Below are positions 37,001 through 43,532 of a stretch of 64,000 nucleotides of DNA, piece after piece (position 1 is the first letter of the stretch; each line of letters opens with the position of its first letter). Source of the stretch: Pirellulaceae bacterium (lineage in GTDB: Bacteria > Planctomycetota > Planctomycetia > Pirellulales > Pirellulaceae). The stretch spans positions 109,690 to 173,689 of the forward strand of contig JAHDXO010000010.1 in the NCBI GenBank assembly GCA_023382975.1, written 5' to 3'. The notes beneath the pieces were generated by a model, which had not been told where the DNA came from, did no database searches, and saw only the letters and a list, made by a program, of their open reading frames with translations. Made by a program: the position numbers and the translations under genes.

Positions 37001-37548
37001 ATTGCGACTCGGCCAATACCCATGTGGCCATCGAGGACCACGATAGCTTGCGCTTCGGCACCGGCGATTTTTCCATCGATTTCTGGATCTGCCCGACAAC
37101 GCTGGCCATCGACCAAAGCGACGCCCGCCGCCGCTTGATGTCCAAGAACGACCATCCGCGCACCTGGTGGGTACTGGACATCACGCCGGCCGGCAGAGTG
37201 AGCCTGGAGATGGCGGACAGCAACCGGATCAGCCGCGTGAGCCGCACACAGGCGGGAATCCCCGAGAACGCTTGGAGCCATGTCGCCGTGGTCGTGGATC
37301 GGACGGGGCGCCAAGTTCGCTTCTACCTGAACGGCCGACTGGATAGCGCCCATGAATTGCCCGCGAATTTCACCGGTGCCCTGGACGTCCCGGCGGAGCT
37401 GACGCTCGGTTCCACTTGGCAACCCTTCATCGGCCTGCTCGACGAAGTGCGGATTTTCAAACGCACACTGGACGAAGCCGAGATCAAGGCCGGCTACGAA
37501 CGGGAGAAGGTCCGCCGCACCAGCGCGGAATACCGGCTGGTGGAGTGA
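34030..37548 (+). CDS. large secreted beta-helix protein with C-terminal LamG domain
   Basis: A 1172-residue exported protein with a signal peptide (FVACWISALTVFGLVLSSFG). The N-terminal cap reads VLYVDPGGDDAWSGTLAAPN, then LREGTYWQNRPLVFTPEDSG. The right-handed parallel beta-helix covers about 150-700, with many Asn/His-rich turns (TDNLVQRCHLRDLGGGGVYL, GVWIGRSSHNTVTHNEISNF). About 720-930 forms a beta-sandwich like carbohydrate-binding modules. A Pro/Arg-rich linker (QPPKRRPARSAARARRMPA) leads to a LamG/concanavalin-like domain (about 955-1160, VGHWAFAEDNDYVVKDQSGY, LDEVRIFKRTLDEAEIKAG). Proteins of this plan are common in planctomycetes and are thought to bind or cleave complex glycans. 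Catalytic residues cannot be named. It is convergent with the RsmB-like gene. Confidence 0.85.
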   Translation: MRNHAVRFVACWISALTVFGLVLSSFGQEAGEPRIAPAPGIHALEPVPFGGRVLYVDPGGDDAWSGTLAAPNTGRTDGPVATVVQAQQIARGVNAEGITAPIIVLLREGTYWQNRPLVFTPEDSGTEACPVAYAAYPGERPVVSGGLPISGWKQDGHLWRTNVPPACTGAVGRFNQLFVNGQRRTRARTPNRGEFFRTDGPTVAGGNRSFYFHDDDLREWNRLQDAIVVVYHSWETSIHHIRSVDTESRSVLLREPAPWPMGRWQRQQRYFVENVFEALDEPGEWYLDPGAGTLYYYPLPGETPETVDAVAPVVTSTLVEIHGDPAKEQYVEHLHFRGIAFRHSNSNLFRLRNPGQGEIYQPGLIHAQGLRHASIVDCEIAHTGAHGIWLASGCTDNLVQRCHLRDLGGGGVYLGGGWGIHDQFPAGSNTVDNNLIHDGSHMFRGAHGVWIGRSSHNTVTHNEISNFDYTGISCGWSWGFQPSSANHNILDFNYIHHLGNGDGLGDMGAIYTLGVSPGTTVRHNHIHDVYNYAHVSHGSGIYPDEGSTGILIENNVVYRVRNSPLFMHYGMECIVRNNVLALGDAGQLRRSREDVRCHYIAERNIVYGGANTRMLDGPWKNGDWQIGRNVYWSTGGEPTFAGMDFTAWQEHGKDQGSIVADPRFVDPERYDFRLQPDSPALRLGFQPIDVEQSGLYGDPRWVALPKNYPNRERNEIPPPVEVPLVINFDFEADEPNAEPLDGSIVKGENGAAVLVSADAASGGTRSLKFIDAPDQRYGWTPHVYYQRTYAEGKVKLVWDMLNSAEAPASFFIEARQIETGAPYRVGPTVWVSPDGAVTASGLPVGTMPLGQWVNVSIEIALGAETSGTYRLTLSVPGREPVVREIPYRSEGFRRIDWLGICSNSQTATMFCIDNLKLGTEEELAQPPKRRPARSAARARRMPAEPPNDQQLVGHWAFAEDNDYVVKDQSGYGNDGEVWARLATGAFGTALHCDSANTHVAIEDHDSLRFGTGDFSIDFWICPTTLAIDQSDARRRLMSKNDHPRTWWVLDITPAGRVSLEMADSNRISRVSRTQAGIPENAWSHVAVVVDRTGRQVRFYLNGRLDSAHELPANFTGALDVPAELTLGSTWQPFIGLLDEVRIFKRTLDEAEIKAGYEREKVRRTSAEYRLVE

Positions 37549-37584
37549 AACCAAACGAGCCTCGGTCGCGGACCGGTTTGGGTT
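37549..37584. terminator. candidate bidirectional terminator hairpin
   Basis: AACCAAAC (37549-37556) pairs with GTTTGGGTT (37576-37584) with one bulge, around an inner perfect hairpin CGGTC-GCG-GACCG (37563-37575). It fills the 40-bp gap between two convergent genes. T-rich flank on the plus strand is short. Confidence 0.4.
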
Positions 37585-37588
37585 CGCT

Positions 37589-38554
37589 TTAGCTCTCTCG
37601 TCCCGCAATCGGCGAGCGCCAGATGGGCCGGAGTTGGTCAAGGGGGAACGGGCGGCGCGTGCCGGTTTCTTCATTGCGGAAGATCACGGCAAAGGCGCCG
37701 GCGCCGATGCGCTGCTGGGGCCAAAGGCGATAGCAGGGGAAATCGGCCAAGTGGGATTGAAACGCAGCGAGGCGCGGCACCGGCAGCGGCCGAAGCTGGG
37801 GAAATTGCTTCATGAGCCAGACGGCGTTGTTCTCGTTTTCCTTGCGGGCGTAGGTACACGTGAAATAGGCGAGGTAACCGTGGGGCGCGACAACGCGGGA
37901 CGCGCAAGCGAGAATGCGGCGTTGGCGATTGGCGTTCATGTTGATCGTCGCCGGATGGAAGCAGCCGGGCGAGTCTTTGCCTCGCGCGATCAATGACTGG
38001 CCCGAACACGGGGCGTCGACCACGACCAGGTCGGCCGACTGCGGGCAGGTCTCGGCCAGGATCGAACTGTCGCGAGACAGCACGGCCGCGGGCCGAATGC
38101 GGCAGCGTTGCAGGTTCGAGATCAAGGCCGCGGTGCGTTTGCCGATGACTTCGTTGGACAGCAACAGTTCCGGCTGCAACAGGCGCCAAGCAAGAATGCT
38201 TTTGCCGCCGGGCGAAGCACACACATCCACGACGGTTGCGGGCGGGTCCACGACAGCCTCCAGTACGCACGCCGCAAATACCGACGAAAGGTCCAGGCAG
38301 TAATAGGCTCCCTGCTGGTGAAGCGGATGCTGGCCCGGGCGGTCGCCGAACGGCACGCGGTCCACAAACGCGGGCTGCCAGTCGTAGCCGGGCAGGATGC
38401 GGAACGGGAACGGGGCAGGTCGATCCAGCAACCAAACCAGGGCTGGATCACAGGCCGCGGGCGTCCGTAACGCCTCGATAAACGCCTCGCGGGCATCCGG
38501 TTGCTCGAACAGTCCGGTCGCCAGTTTCTTCAAGTTGTTTGAGACTAAAAACAT
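37589..38554 (-). CDS. RsmB/NOP-family RNA m5C methyltransferase
   Basis: A 321-residue protein with a class I methyltransferase core of the NOL1/NOP2/Sun type. The SAM site is ATVVDVCASPGGKS (about 106-119). The motif IV cysteine is Cys183 in VVVDAPCSGQS, and the motif VI catalytic nucleophile is Cys233 in YFTCTYARKENE. The enzyme would methylate cytosine-5 in rRNA or tRNA. There is no clear NusB-like N-terminal domain, so it is not classical RsmB; the target is unknown. It is divergent from the ACT-domain gene (87 bp between starts). Confidence 0.9.
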   Translation of the reverse strand: MFLVSNNLKKLATGLFEQPDAREAFIEALRTPAACDPALVWLLDRPAPFPFRILPGYDWQPAFVDRVPFGDRPGQHPLHQQGAYYCLDLSSVFAACVLEAVVDPPATVVDVCASPGGKSILAWRLLQPELLLSNEVIGKRTAALISNLQRCRIRPAAVLSRDSSILAETCPQSADLVVVDAPCSGQSLIARGKDSPGCFHPATINMNANRQRRILACASRVVAPHGYLAYFTCTYARKENENNAVWLMKQFPQLRPLPVPRLAAFQSHLADFPCYRLWPQQRIGAGAFAVIFRNEETGTRRPFPLDQLRPIWRSPIAGRES

Positions 38555-38641
38555 TGACCGGACCCGAGGATTCCTCTATCTTGTGGCGATTGTAGCCTAT
38601 TTCCGTCTTGAGATCATGTTCCGAAAGGCTCGGGGAAAACG

Positions 38642-39139
38642 ATGAGTATTGGCGAGAGTGCCGGGCTGGACTTTGCGACGCTCCGCGGACGGGATTATCC
38701 CACGATTCGCCAGTTTACCGTTTTTCTGGAGAACCGGGTCGGCCAACTTCTCGAGGTGGTGCGGCGTTTCGAGGGCAGCAGCGTACGGATCGTCGGCTTG
38801 TCCATCAACGACGCAACCGAGTGCGCGATTGTCCGCTTTGTGCTCAGCCACCCCGAACAGGGGCGCGAGATCCTGGAGCGGGCTGGACTGTCGATCATCG
38901 AGACGGATCTGATCTGCGTCGAGTTGCCGAGCGGTTCGCAGCCGCTGCTGCAGATCTGCTCGGCGCTGATCCAGGCGGAAATCAATATCGTCCAGACTTA
39001 CCCGCTGATCGTCCACCCGCATCATCAGCCCGTGCTGGCCTTGATGGTCGACAACATCGAAGTGGCGCTTGAAACCCTGGACAGCAAGCGGTTCGTGCTG
39101 ATCAACGAACGGGATTTGGCGGAACGAGCCGAGGAGTAA
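38642..39139 (+). CDS. tandem ACT-domain protein
   Basis: A 165-residue protein with two ACT-like folds. The first (about 20-85) reads RQFTVFLENRVGQLLEVVRR and RIVGLSINDATECAIVRFVL; the second (about 90-160) includes LLQICSALIQAEINIVQTYP and LALMVDNIEVALETL. ACT domains bind amino acids and usually regulate enzymes; proteins with only ACT domains resemble small regulatory subunits (for example of acetolactate synthase) or stand-alone sensors. No catalytic domain is attached. The next gene begins 11 bp later. The partner enzyme is not in the window. Confidence 0.86.
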   Translation: MSIGESAGLDFATLRGRDYPTIRQFTVFLENRVGQLLEVVRRFEGSSVRIVGLSINDATECAIVRFVLSHPEQGREILERAGLSIIETDLICVELPSGSQPLLQICSALIQAEINIVQTYPLIVHPHHQPVLALMVDNIEVALETLDSKRFVLINERDLAERAEE

Positions 39140-39150
39140 TCTCAGTCAAC

Positions 39151-39813
39151 ATGGCCATCAACGTTGTTTGTCCAGGCTGCAAGAAGCGGTTTTCGGTCGA
39201 CGATAAATTCGCCGGCAAGCAGGGGCCGTGCCCGAAGTGCAAGACGGTCATCAAGGTTCCGGACAAGACCGAAGAAGTCGTGATCCACGAGCCGGAGAGT
39301 TTCGGCCCCAAGGACACGAAGGGCCGAGCCGTCCTGAAGCCGATCGCGCGCAAGGAAGCGAAATTCTCGCCGGTGCTGGCGGCGGTTGCCGGGATATCGA
39401 GTCTGCTGGTGCTGGTCGCCGCTTGGATGCTGCGCGGCCAAGCATCGCCGCTGCTGCTGGGCATCGGCGCGCTGGTGCTGGCGCCTCCGCTGGCTTGGTC
39501 GGGCTATGCGTTCCTCCGGGACGATGAATACGAACCGTTCCGAGGCCGCGAGCTATGGGTCCGCGTGGGTGCGTGTTCGCTGGTGTACGCGCTGCTCTGG
39601 GGGCTGATCCCGTTGATCGCCGGTTATGGCCTGCGACTGGACGAGCTGGAATTGATCCACATGGCCTTCCTGGCCCCGCTCTTGATCGGTTTGGGAGCAT
39701 TCACCGCGTACGCCAGTCTGGATTTCGACTTCGGAGTGGGCGCCTTGCATTACGGCCTGTATCTGACGGTGACCGTGGTTCTGCGTTTGGTCCTCGGGTT
39801 GTCGGCGATGTGA
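39151..39813 (+). CDS. MJ0042-type zinc-ribbon membrane protein
   Basis: A 220-residue protein. The N-terminus holds a four-cysteine zinc ribbon (VVCPGCKKRFSVDDKFAGK then CPKC) of the MJ0042 type, followed by a charged linker (about 40-75). Five hydrophobic segments follow, beginning at SPVLAAVAGISSLLVLVAAW and ending at LYLTVTVVLRLVLGL. Such zinc-ribbon membrane proteins are abundant in planctomycetes and their function is unknown. The ATG lies 11 bp after the ACT gene; GAGGAG is present but rather far (14 bases), so translation may depend on coupling. Confidence 0.82.
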   Translation: MAINVVCPGCKKRFSVDDKFAGKQGPCPKCKTVIKVPDKTEEVVIHEPESFGPKDTKGRAVLKPIARKEAKFSPVLAAVAGISSLLVLVAAWMLRGQASPLLLGIGALVLAPPLAWSGYAFLRDDEYEPFRGRELWVRVGACSLVYALLWGLIPLIAGYGLRLDELELIHMAFLAPLLIGLGAFTAYASLDFDFGVGALHYGLYLTVTVVLRLVLGLSAM

Positions 39814-40055
39814 CGGCCGAGGCGCAGATCGTCCAGCACGACCTCGCGCTACCCCCTCGTTCCTGAATCCTCCGTTGCCCTGGACGGCTGCCTTGTCCTG
39901 TCCGACACCTGCGACTCGCATGTCTCTCGCAATCGCTTCACGTCCGACAACCGGAGCGGTCCCTTGTTCATTTCAGTTTTGAAACGATTCAGGCCGATCT
40001 TTTCGACAATCCACCCCTTCGTGCATCGTGGGCTCCTTGATGAAAGGTCGCGATC

Positions 40056-40535
40056 GTGAGTCGTTCGTTGAGTTTGGTCCTTCCGGTCTGTAACGCCGAA
40101 AAAACTCTGGCGGAGAACGTGCAGCACTTGTTCGAGGTGCTGAACGATCTAACCGAGAGATTCGAAGTGTTGCTCGTTGACCAGGGGTCCAGCGACCATA
40201 CGCTGGACGTGGCTCAAGACCTAGCGGTTCAGTATCCTCAAGTCCGACTCGCCCGTGGCGAGGCCGCGGATCGGGACTTCGGTTCGATCGATCGGACGCT
40301 GGCTGCAACGACCGGAGACATCGTCTTCGTCCAGACGGGCCATGACGGAGTGCGTCCCAGCTCGCTGCGGCAATTGTGGCAAATCCACGGAAGCGATGCG
40401 GAGGCGGAACAGGCCCGGGTGCGACCGCGACGGTTGCCGGGACTTCCGCGACGGTCCTCCGAGCAGCCAGCCTGTGCCGAGATCGGCGGGTTGAAGATGA
40501 TTCGGCGCAGTGCGGACGACCGCGGCGAAGCCTGA
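40056..40535 (+). CDS. short family-2 glycosyltransferase-like protein
   Basis: A 159-residue protein starting with GTG at 40056 (AAAGG upstream). The first about 100 residues match the GT2 nucleotide-sugar fold: LSLVLPVCNAEKTLAENVQH, EVLLVDQGSSDHTLDVAQDL and a segment near 85-95 (TTGDIVFVQTGHDGV) where the DxD motif would be expected. That region lacks a clear DxD, and the C-terminal part is short and basic (RVRPRRLPGLPRRSS). Full GT2 enzymes are usually over 220 residues, so this may be a truncated or specialised form. Alternatively it is a remnant still under translation. Its partner is unknown. Confidence 0.66.
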   Translation: MSRSLSLVLPVCNAEKTLAENVQHLFEVLNDLTERFEVLLVDQGSSDHTLDVAQDLAVQYPQVRLARGEAADRDFGSIDRTLAATTGDIVFVQTGHDGVRPSSLRQLWQIHGSDAEAEQARVRPRRLPGLPRRSSEQPACAEIGGLKMIRRSADDRGEA

Positions 40536-40699
40536 GCCACTTCCGAAGTGGGGATTTGATTGACCTGGTGGAAGAGGGTCTTGGTGAAGTGCCTCGATCC
40601 GAATTCTCACGGATTCGCCCACGGTCGGCCGTGGTGCAATCGGGTACGATCGGAATGAACGGGAGCGTCGTCACTGGGCATAAGCTTTCCCGACAAGTC

Positions 40700-40727
40700 T
40701 CGACATGTTGATCACGGAAACTAGAAT
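40700..40727 (+). promoter_or_regulatory. candidate sigma-70 promoter of the ketosynthase-like gene
   Basis: TCGACA (40700-40705) and TAGAAT (40722-40727), spaced by 16 bases, match consensus at five of six positions each. They lie about 105 bp before the start at 40833. Nothing else was recognised in the roughly 300-bp gap 40536-40832. Confidence 0.35.
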
Positions 40728-40832
40728 GATCTAGCCGATTAGCAATAGAATTCGGGTTCCTCGGGTGACCGTGTCTCATTCGAGGGGATGCCAGATTTCC
40801 AGAGACTCGATTCGCGAGGATGCCGTTTTACC

Positions 40833-42146
40833 ATGTCGACCGCTTCACGTCGCGTTGTGATCACCGGTGCAGGACTGGTCAGCCCGCTGGGCAACAGCAA
40901 GCAGGCGCTCTGGGATGCCCTGCAAGCGGGCCGCAGCGGTGTGGCGCCGATCCGATGCTTGCCGTCTGAAGCCTTGCCGTTTCACTGTGCGGCCGAAGCC
41001 TGGGATTTTACCGGAAAGATCGAAGACTTCGGCGAACTGACGGCCGAGCTGAAGCGGACGATCCGCAAAGGCCTGAAGGTGATGTGCCGCGAGATCCAGA
41101 TGGGCGTTGCGGCCGCGCAGTTGGCCCTGCAGGATGCCGAGCTCCGGCTGGGGGGCTACGATGTGGATCGAACCGGCGCGGTGTATGGTTCCGACTACAT
41201 CATGACCGATCCGCAAGAATTCACCGAAGGCGTGCGGCACTGCTTGAACGCCGACGGGCAGTTCGATTTCCGTCGTTGGGCAGTCGATGGCCTGTCCCAG
41301 GTGACGCCGCTGTGGTTGCTGAAATACCTGCCCAACATGCCGGCCAGCCACATCGCGATCTACAACGACTTGCGGGGCCCGAACAACTCGGTCACGCTGC
41401 GCGAAGCCTCGTCGAATCTGGCCGTGGCCGAGGCGTATTGCACGATTCAACGGGGTAACGCCGACATCATGCTCGCCGGTGCCACAGGAACCCGGTTGCA
41501 CCCGTTGCGCACGGTCCACGTCGCGTTGCAGGAGGAAATCGCCAGAAGCGACGGAGCACCGCAGACGCTCAGCCGTCCCTTCGACCTGCACCGCCAGGGC
41601 ATGGTGCTGGGCGAGGGCGCCGCCGCGATCGTGCTGGAGGAGCTGCGTTCGGCCGAGGTCCGCGGAGCGACGATCCTGGGCGAGGTGCTCGGATACGGCT
41701 CGTCCGCGGTGATGGATCGGGCAGGCAAGGGCGACACACGTCAGGCGTTGGAAAACGTGATCTTGCAGACTCTGGGGAAGGCTGGCGTCTCACCCGCCGA
41801 CGTTGGGCATATCCACGCCCACGGCCTGTCGACCAGGTATGACGACGCGCAAGAAGCCGCCGCGATACACGCCGTCTTTGGAACCGATGGCCAGAACGTT
41901 CCGGTCACTGCGGCGAAGAGCTACATCGGCAATCTGGGCGCCGCCGGTGGCATGGTCGAATTGATCGCCAGTTTGATGGCGATGCGACACGGAACACTGT
42001 TTCCCATCCTGAACTTCGAAACCCCCGACCCAGCGTGCCCGATCCGAGCCGCTCAAGGCGCCGGTGTTTCGCCCGGCAACTGCGTGCTCAACCTGAGCGT
42101 CACCCCTCAAGGACAAGCCAGCGCTGTCCTGGTCCGAGCCGCGTAA
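40833..42146 (+). CDS. beta-ketoacyl synthase-like protein lacking catalytic Cys
   Basis: A 437-residue thiolase-fold protein of the FabF/FabB type (RRVVITGAGLVSPLGNSKQA, AGATGTRLHP, SRPFDLHRQGMVLGEGAAAI, NLGAAGGMVELIASLMAM). At the nucleophile position the sequence is TLREASSNLA, with Glu191 where Cys is expected. The first histidine is kept (His330 in HAHGLSTRYDD), but the second is Asn367 (KSYIGNLGAAG in place of SxxGH). The spacings 191-330 and 330-367 closely match the Cys-His-His spacing of condensing enzymes (about 140 and 37), so the alignment is firm. It therefore probably does not condense; chain-length-factor-like partners lack the Cys in the same way. The start at 40833 follows the homology; 40788 is an alternative. 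No ACP or active ketosynthase lies nearby. Confidence 0.88.
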   Translation: MSTASRRVVITGAGLVSPLGNSKQALWDALQAGRSGVAPIRCLPSEALPFHCAAEAWDFTGKIEDFGELTAELKRTIRKGLKVMCREIQMGVAAAQLALQDAELRLGGYDVDRTGAVYGSDYIMTDPQEFTEGVRHCLNADGQFDFRRWAVDGLSQVTPLWLLKYLPNMPASHIAIYNDLRGPNNSVTLREASSNLAVAEAYCTIQRGNADIMLAGATGTRLHPLRTVHVALQEEIARSDGAPQTLSRPFDLHRQGMVLGEGAAAIVLEELRSAEVRGATILGEVLGYGSSAVMDRAGKGDTRQALENVILQTLGKAGVSPADVGHIHAHGLSTRYDDAQEAAAIHAVFGTDGQNVPVTAAKSYIGNLGAAGGMVELIASLMAMRHGTLFPILNFETPDPACPIRAAQGAGVSPGNCVLNLSVTPQGQASAVLVRAA

Positions 42147-42281
42147 CAGGGTTGCCGCGGTGGCCCGTCGCCATGATGCTACGGGTTGAATCGGAGCGAT
42201 AGTGCGAGGAATCACCGGATTCGAACTCTGGGCAACAGCTTGTTGCTTTCAATCGATTTCCTGGAGACCGACGCGAGCGAG

Positions 42282-43406
42282 TCAGGGCTTCGCAGGCTTC
42301 AGGAAGTGTTCGAAGAACTGGTAGAGTTGCTCGCTGGATTCCTCGGTCGGGCTGTGGCCGGGGCGGTTGGTCATGGCGACTCGGTTCTCGTAACCCAGCA
42401 GACGGTTGACGGCGACGGTGTGCTGCAAGGCCGACCAGCGTTGCGGCGGATCTTCGGCGCCGCCGGAGACCAGCATCGGGCGGGGGGCCATCAGCACGTG
42501 CAACTCGTGCAAGTCTCGGCCGGTTTCCATCAGCATCCGGTAGGGGCCCGTGCGGGGATTGTCGTCGGTCGGAACGCCCGGTTTGCGAGTCCGCTCGGCC
42601 TCCCAGCCGATGTACCAGGGCTCCCAATAGTTCACGTTCGGCCGCTTCTCGTCAAACACGATGCCCGGATCGGAATACGCCGCGCAAGCGAACCGCTCGT
42701 CCAAGCACGAAGCGAACAACGCCCATTTGCCGCCGAACGAATGACCGACGATCCCAATCCGTTGCCCATCGACCTCAGGCAACGCCGCCAGCGCGGTGTG
42801 GCAGTTGGCCGCGATGTAGGCCAGACTCGAAAGCGGCTGGCTCCGCGGGCTCTCCTGCTTCGTCCAGTTGCCAGGCCAGCCGATCGACAGGCTGACGAAT
42901 CCGCGGCGGGTCAACTGGTACCCGAAGTCGCGCAGTGCGCTCTTTTCGCCGAGTCCCGCGCCAGTCTCCGGGTCGTAGTACACGACCAACACCGCCGGAT
43001 GCGGCCCGTCGCCCTGCGGCATCAACAGATAGCCTTCGATACTCAGGTCCATCGCGGCGGGCAGTCGTACGCGGCTTTGCCTGAAGCCGTCGCGCCCGAC
43101 GCTCTCCAGAACCTCGATCCTCGGCCGCTCCAGCAACGGCGGCCACGGGCCGAGCGTCTGATGCCAGAAGCGAAGTAACTCCTGACGCCGCTGCCGCCAC
43201 TCCTCGGGCGTGGTCACGGGCCGCCCGTCATCGAACACCAGCGGCGACCGGTACCGTTGGACGTCCAACTGCAATCCGGCCGGCGGCGCAAAGAACGGAG
43301 CGATGTCGACGACCGTCTCCGCCTCAATCGGCGGCTCGGCAGCGCGGATCGGGTTGGCAAGCAGGACGAAAACAACCGCAGTCAAGACGAACGAAAAGGG
43401 CTTCAT
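42282..43406 (-). CDS. exported alpha/beta hydrolase (esterase-like)
   Basis: A 374-residue protein with a signal peptide (FSFVLTAVVFVLLANPIRA). The alpha/beta-hydrolase core has the strand PAVLVVYYDPETGAG and the nucleophile elbow GIVGHSFGGKW (Ser223). The acid is Glu318 or Asp319 (GGAEDPPQRW) and the base is His351 (NRPGHSP). The layout (N-terminal cap with EEWRQRRQELLRFW, single catalytic domain) resembles planctomycete acetyl-xylan or glucuronoyl esterase-like proteins. The substrate is not certain. It lies downstream of the kelch/FnIII gene on the same strand, 127 bp away, with an inverted repeat in between. Confidence 0.84.
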   Translation of the reverse strand: MKPFSFVLTAVVFVLLANPIRAAEPPIEAETVVDIAPFFAPPAGLQLDVQRYRSPLVFDDGRPVTTPEEWRQRRQELLRFWHQTLGPWPPLLERPRIEVLESVGRDGFRQSRVRLPAAMDLSIEGYLLMPQGDGPHPAVLVVYYDPETGAGLGEKSALRDFGYQLTRRGFVSLSIGWPGNWTKQESPRSQPLSSLAYIAANCHTALAALPEVDGQRIGIVGHSFGGKWALFASCLDERFACAAYSDPGIVFDEKRPNVNYWEPWYIGWEAERTRKPGVPTDDNPRTGPYRMLMETGRDLHELHVLMAPRPMLVSGGAEDPPQRWSALQHTVAVNRLLGYENRVAMTNRPGHSPTEESSEQLYQFFEHFLKPAKP

Positions 43407-43429
43407 GGTCGGTGGATCCTTTCAAGTTG

Positions 43430-43512
43430 GGGAACCGCAGAACGAGGAATGTCGAAAGTCGAAGGGAAGTCGAGGAGAGGGCTTCCTCTGCCTTCGACAT
43501 TCTGCGGTTCCC
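43430..43512. repeat. intergenic inverted repeat
   Basis: GGGAACCGCAGAA at 43430-43442 is perfectly repeated in inverse at 43500-43512. Related GTCGAA/TTCGAC segments lie inside. It sits in the 126-bp gap between two minus-strand genes. No coding potential is seen. Confidence 0.65.
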
Positions 43513-43532
43513 TCGATTCCATCGGTTCGCGA

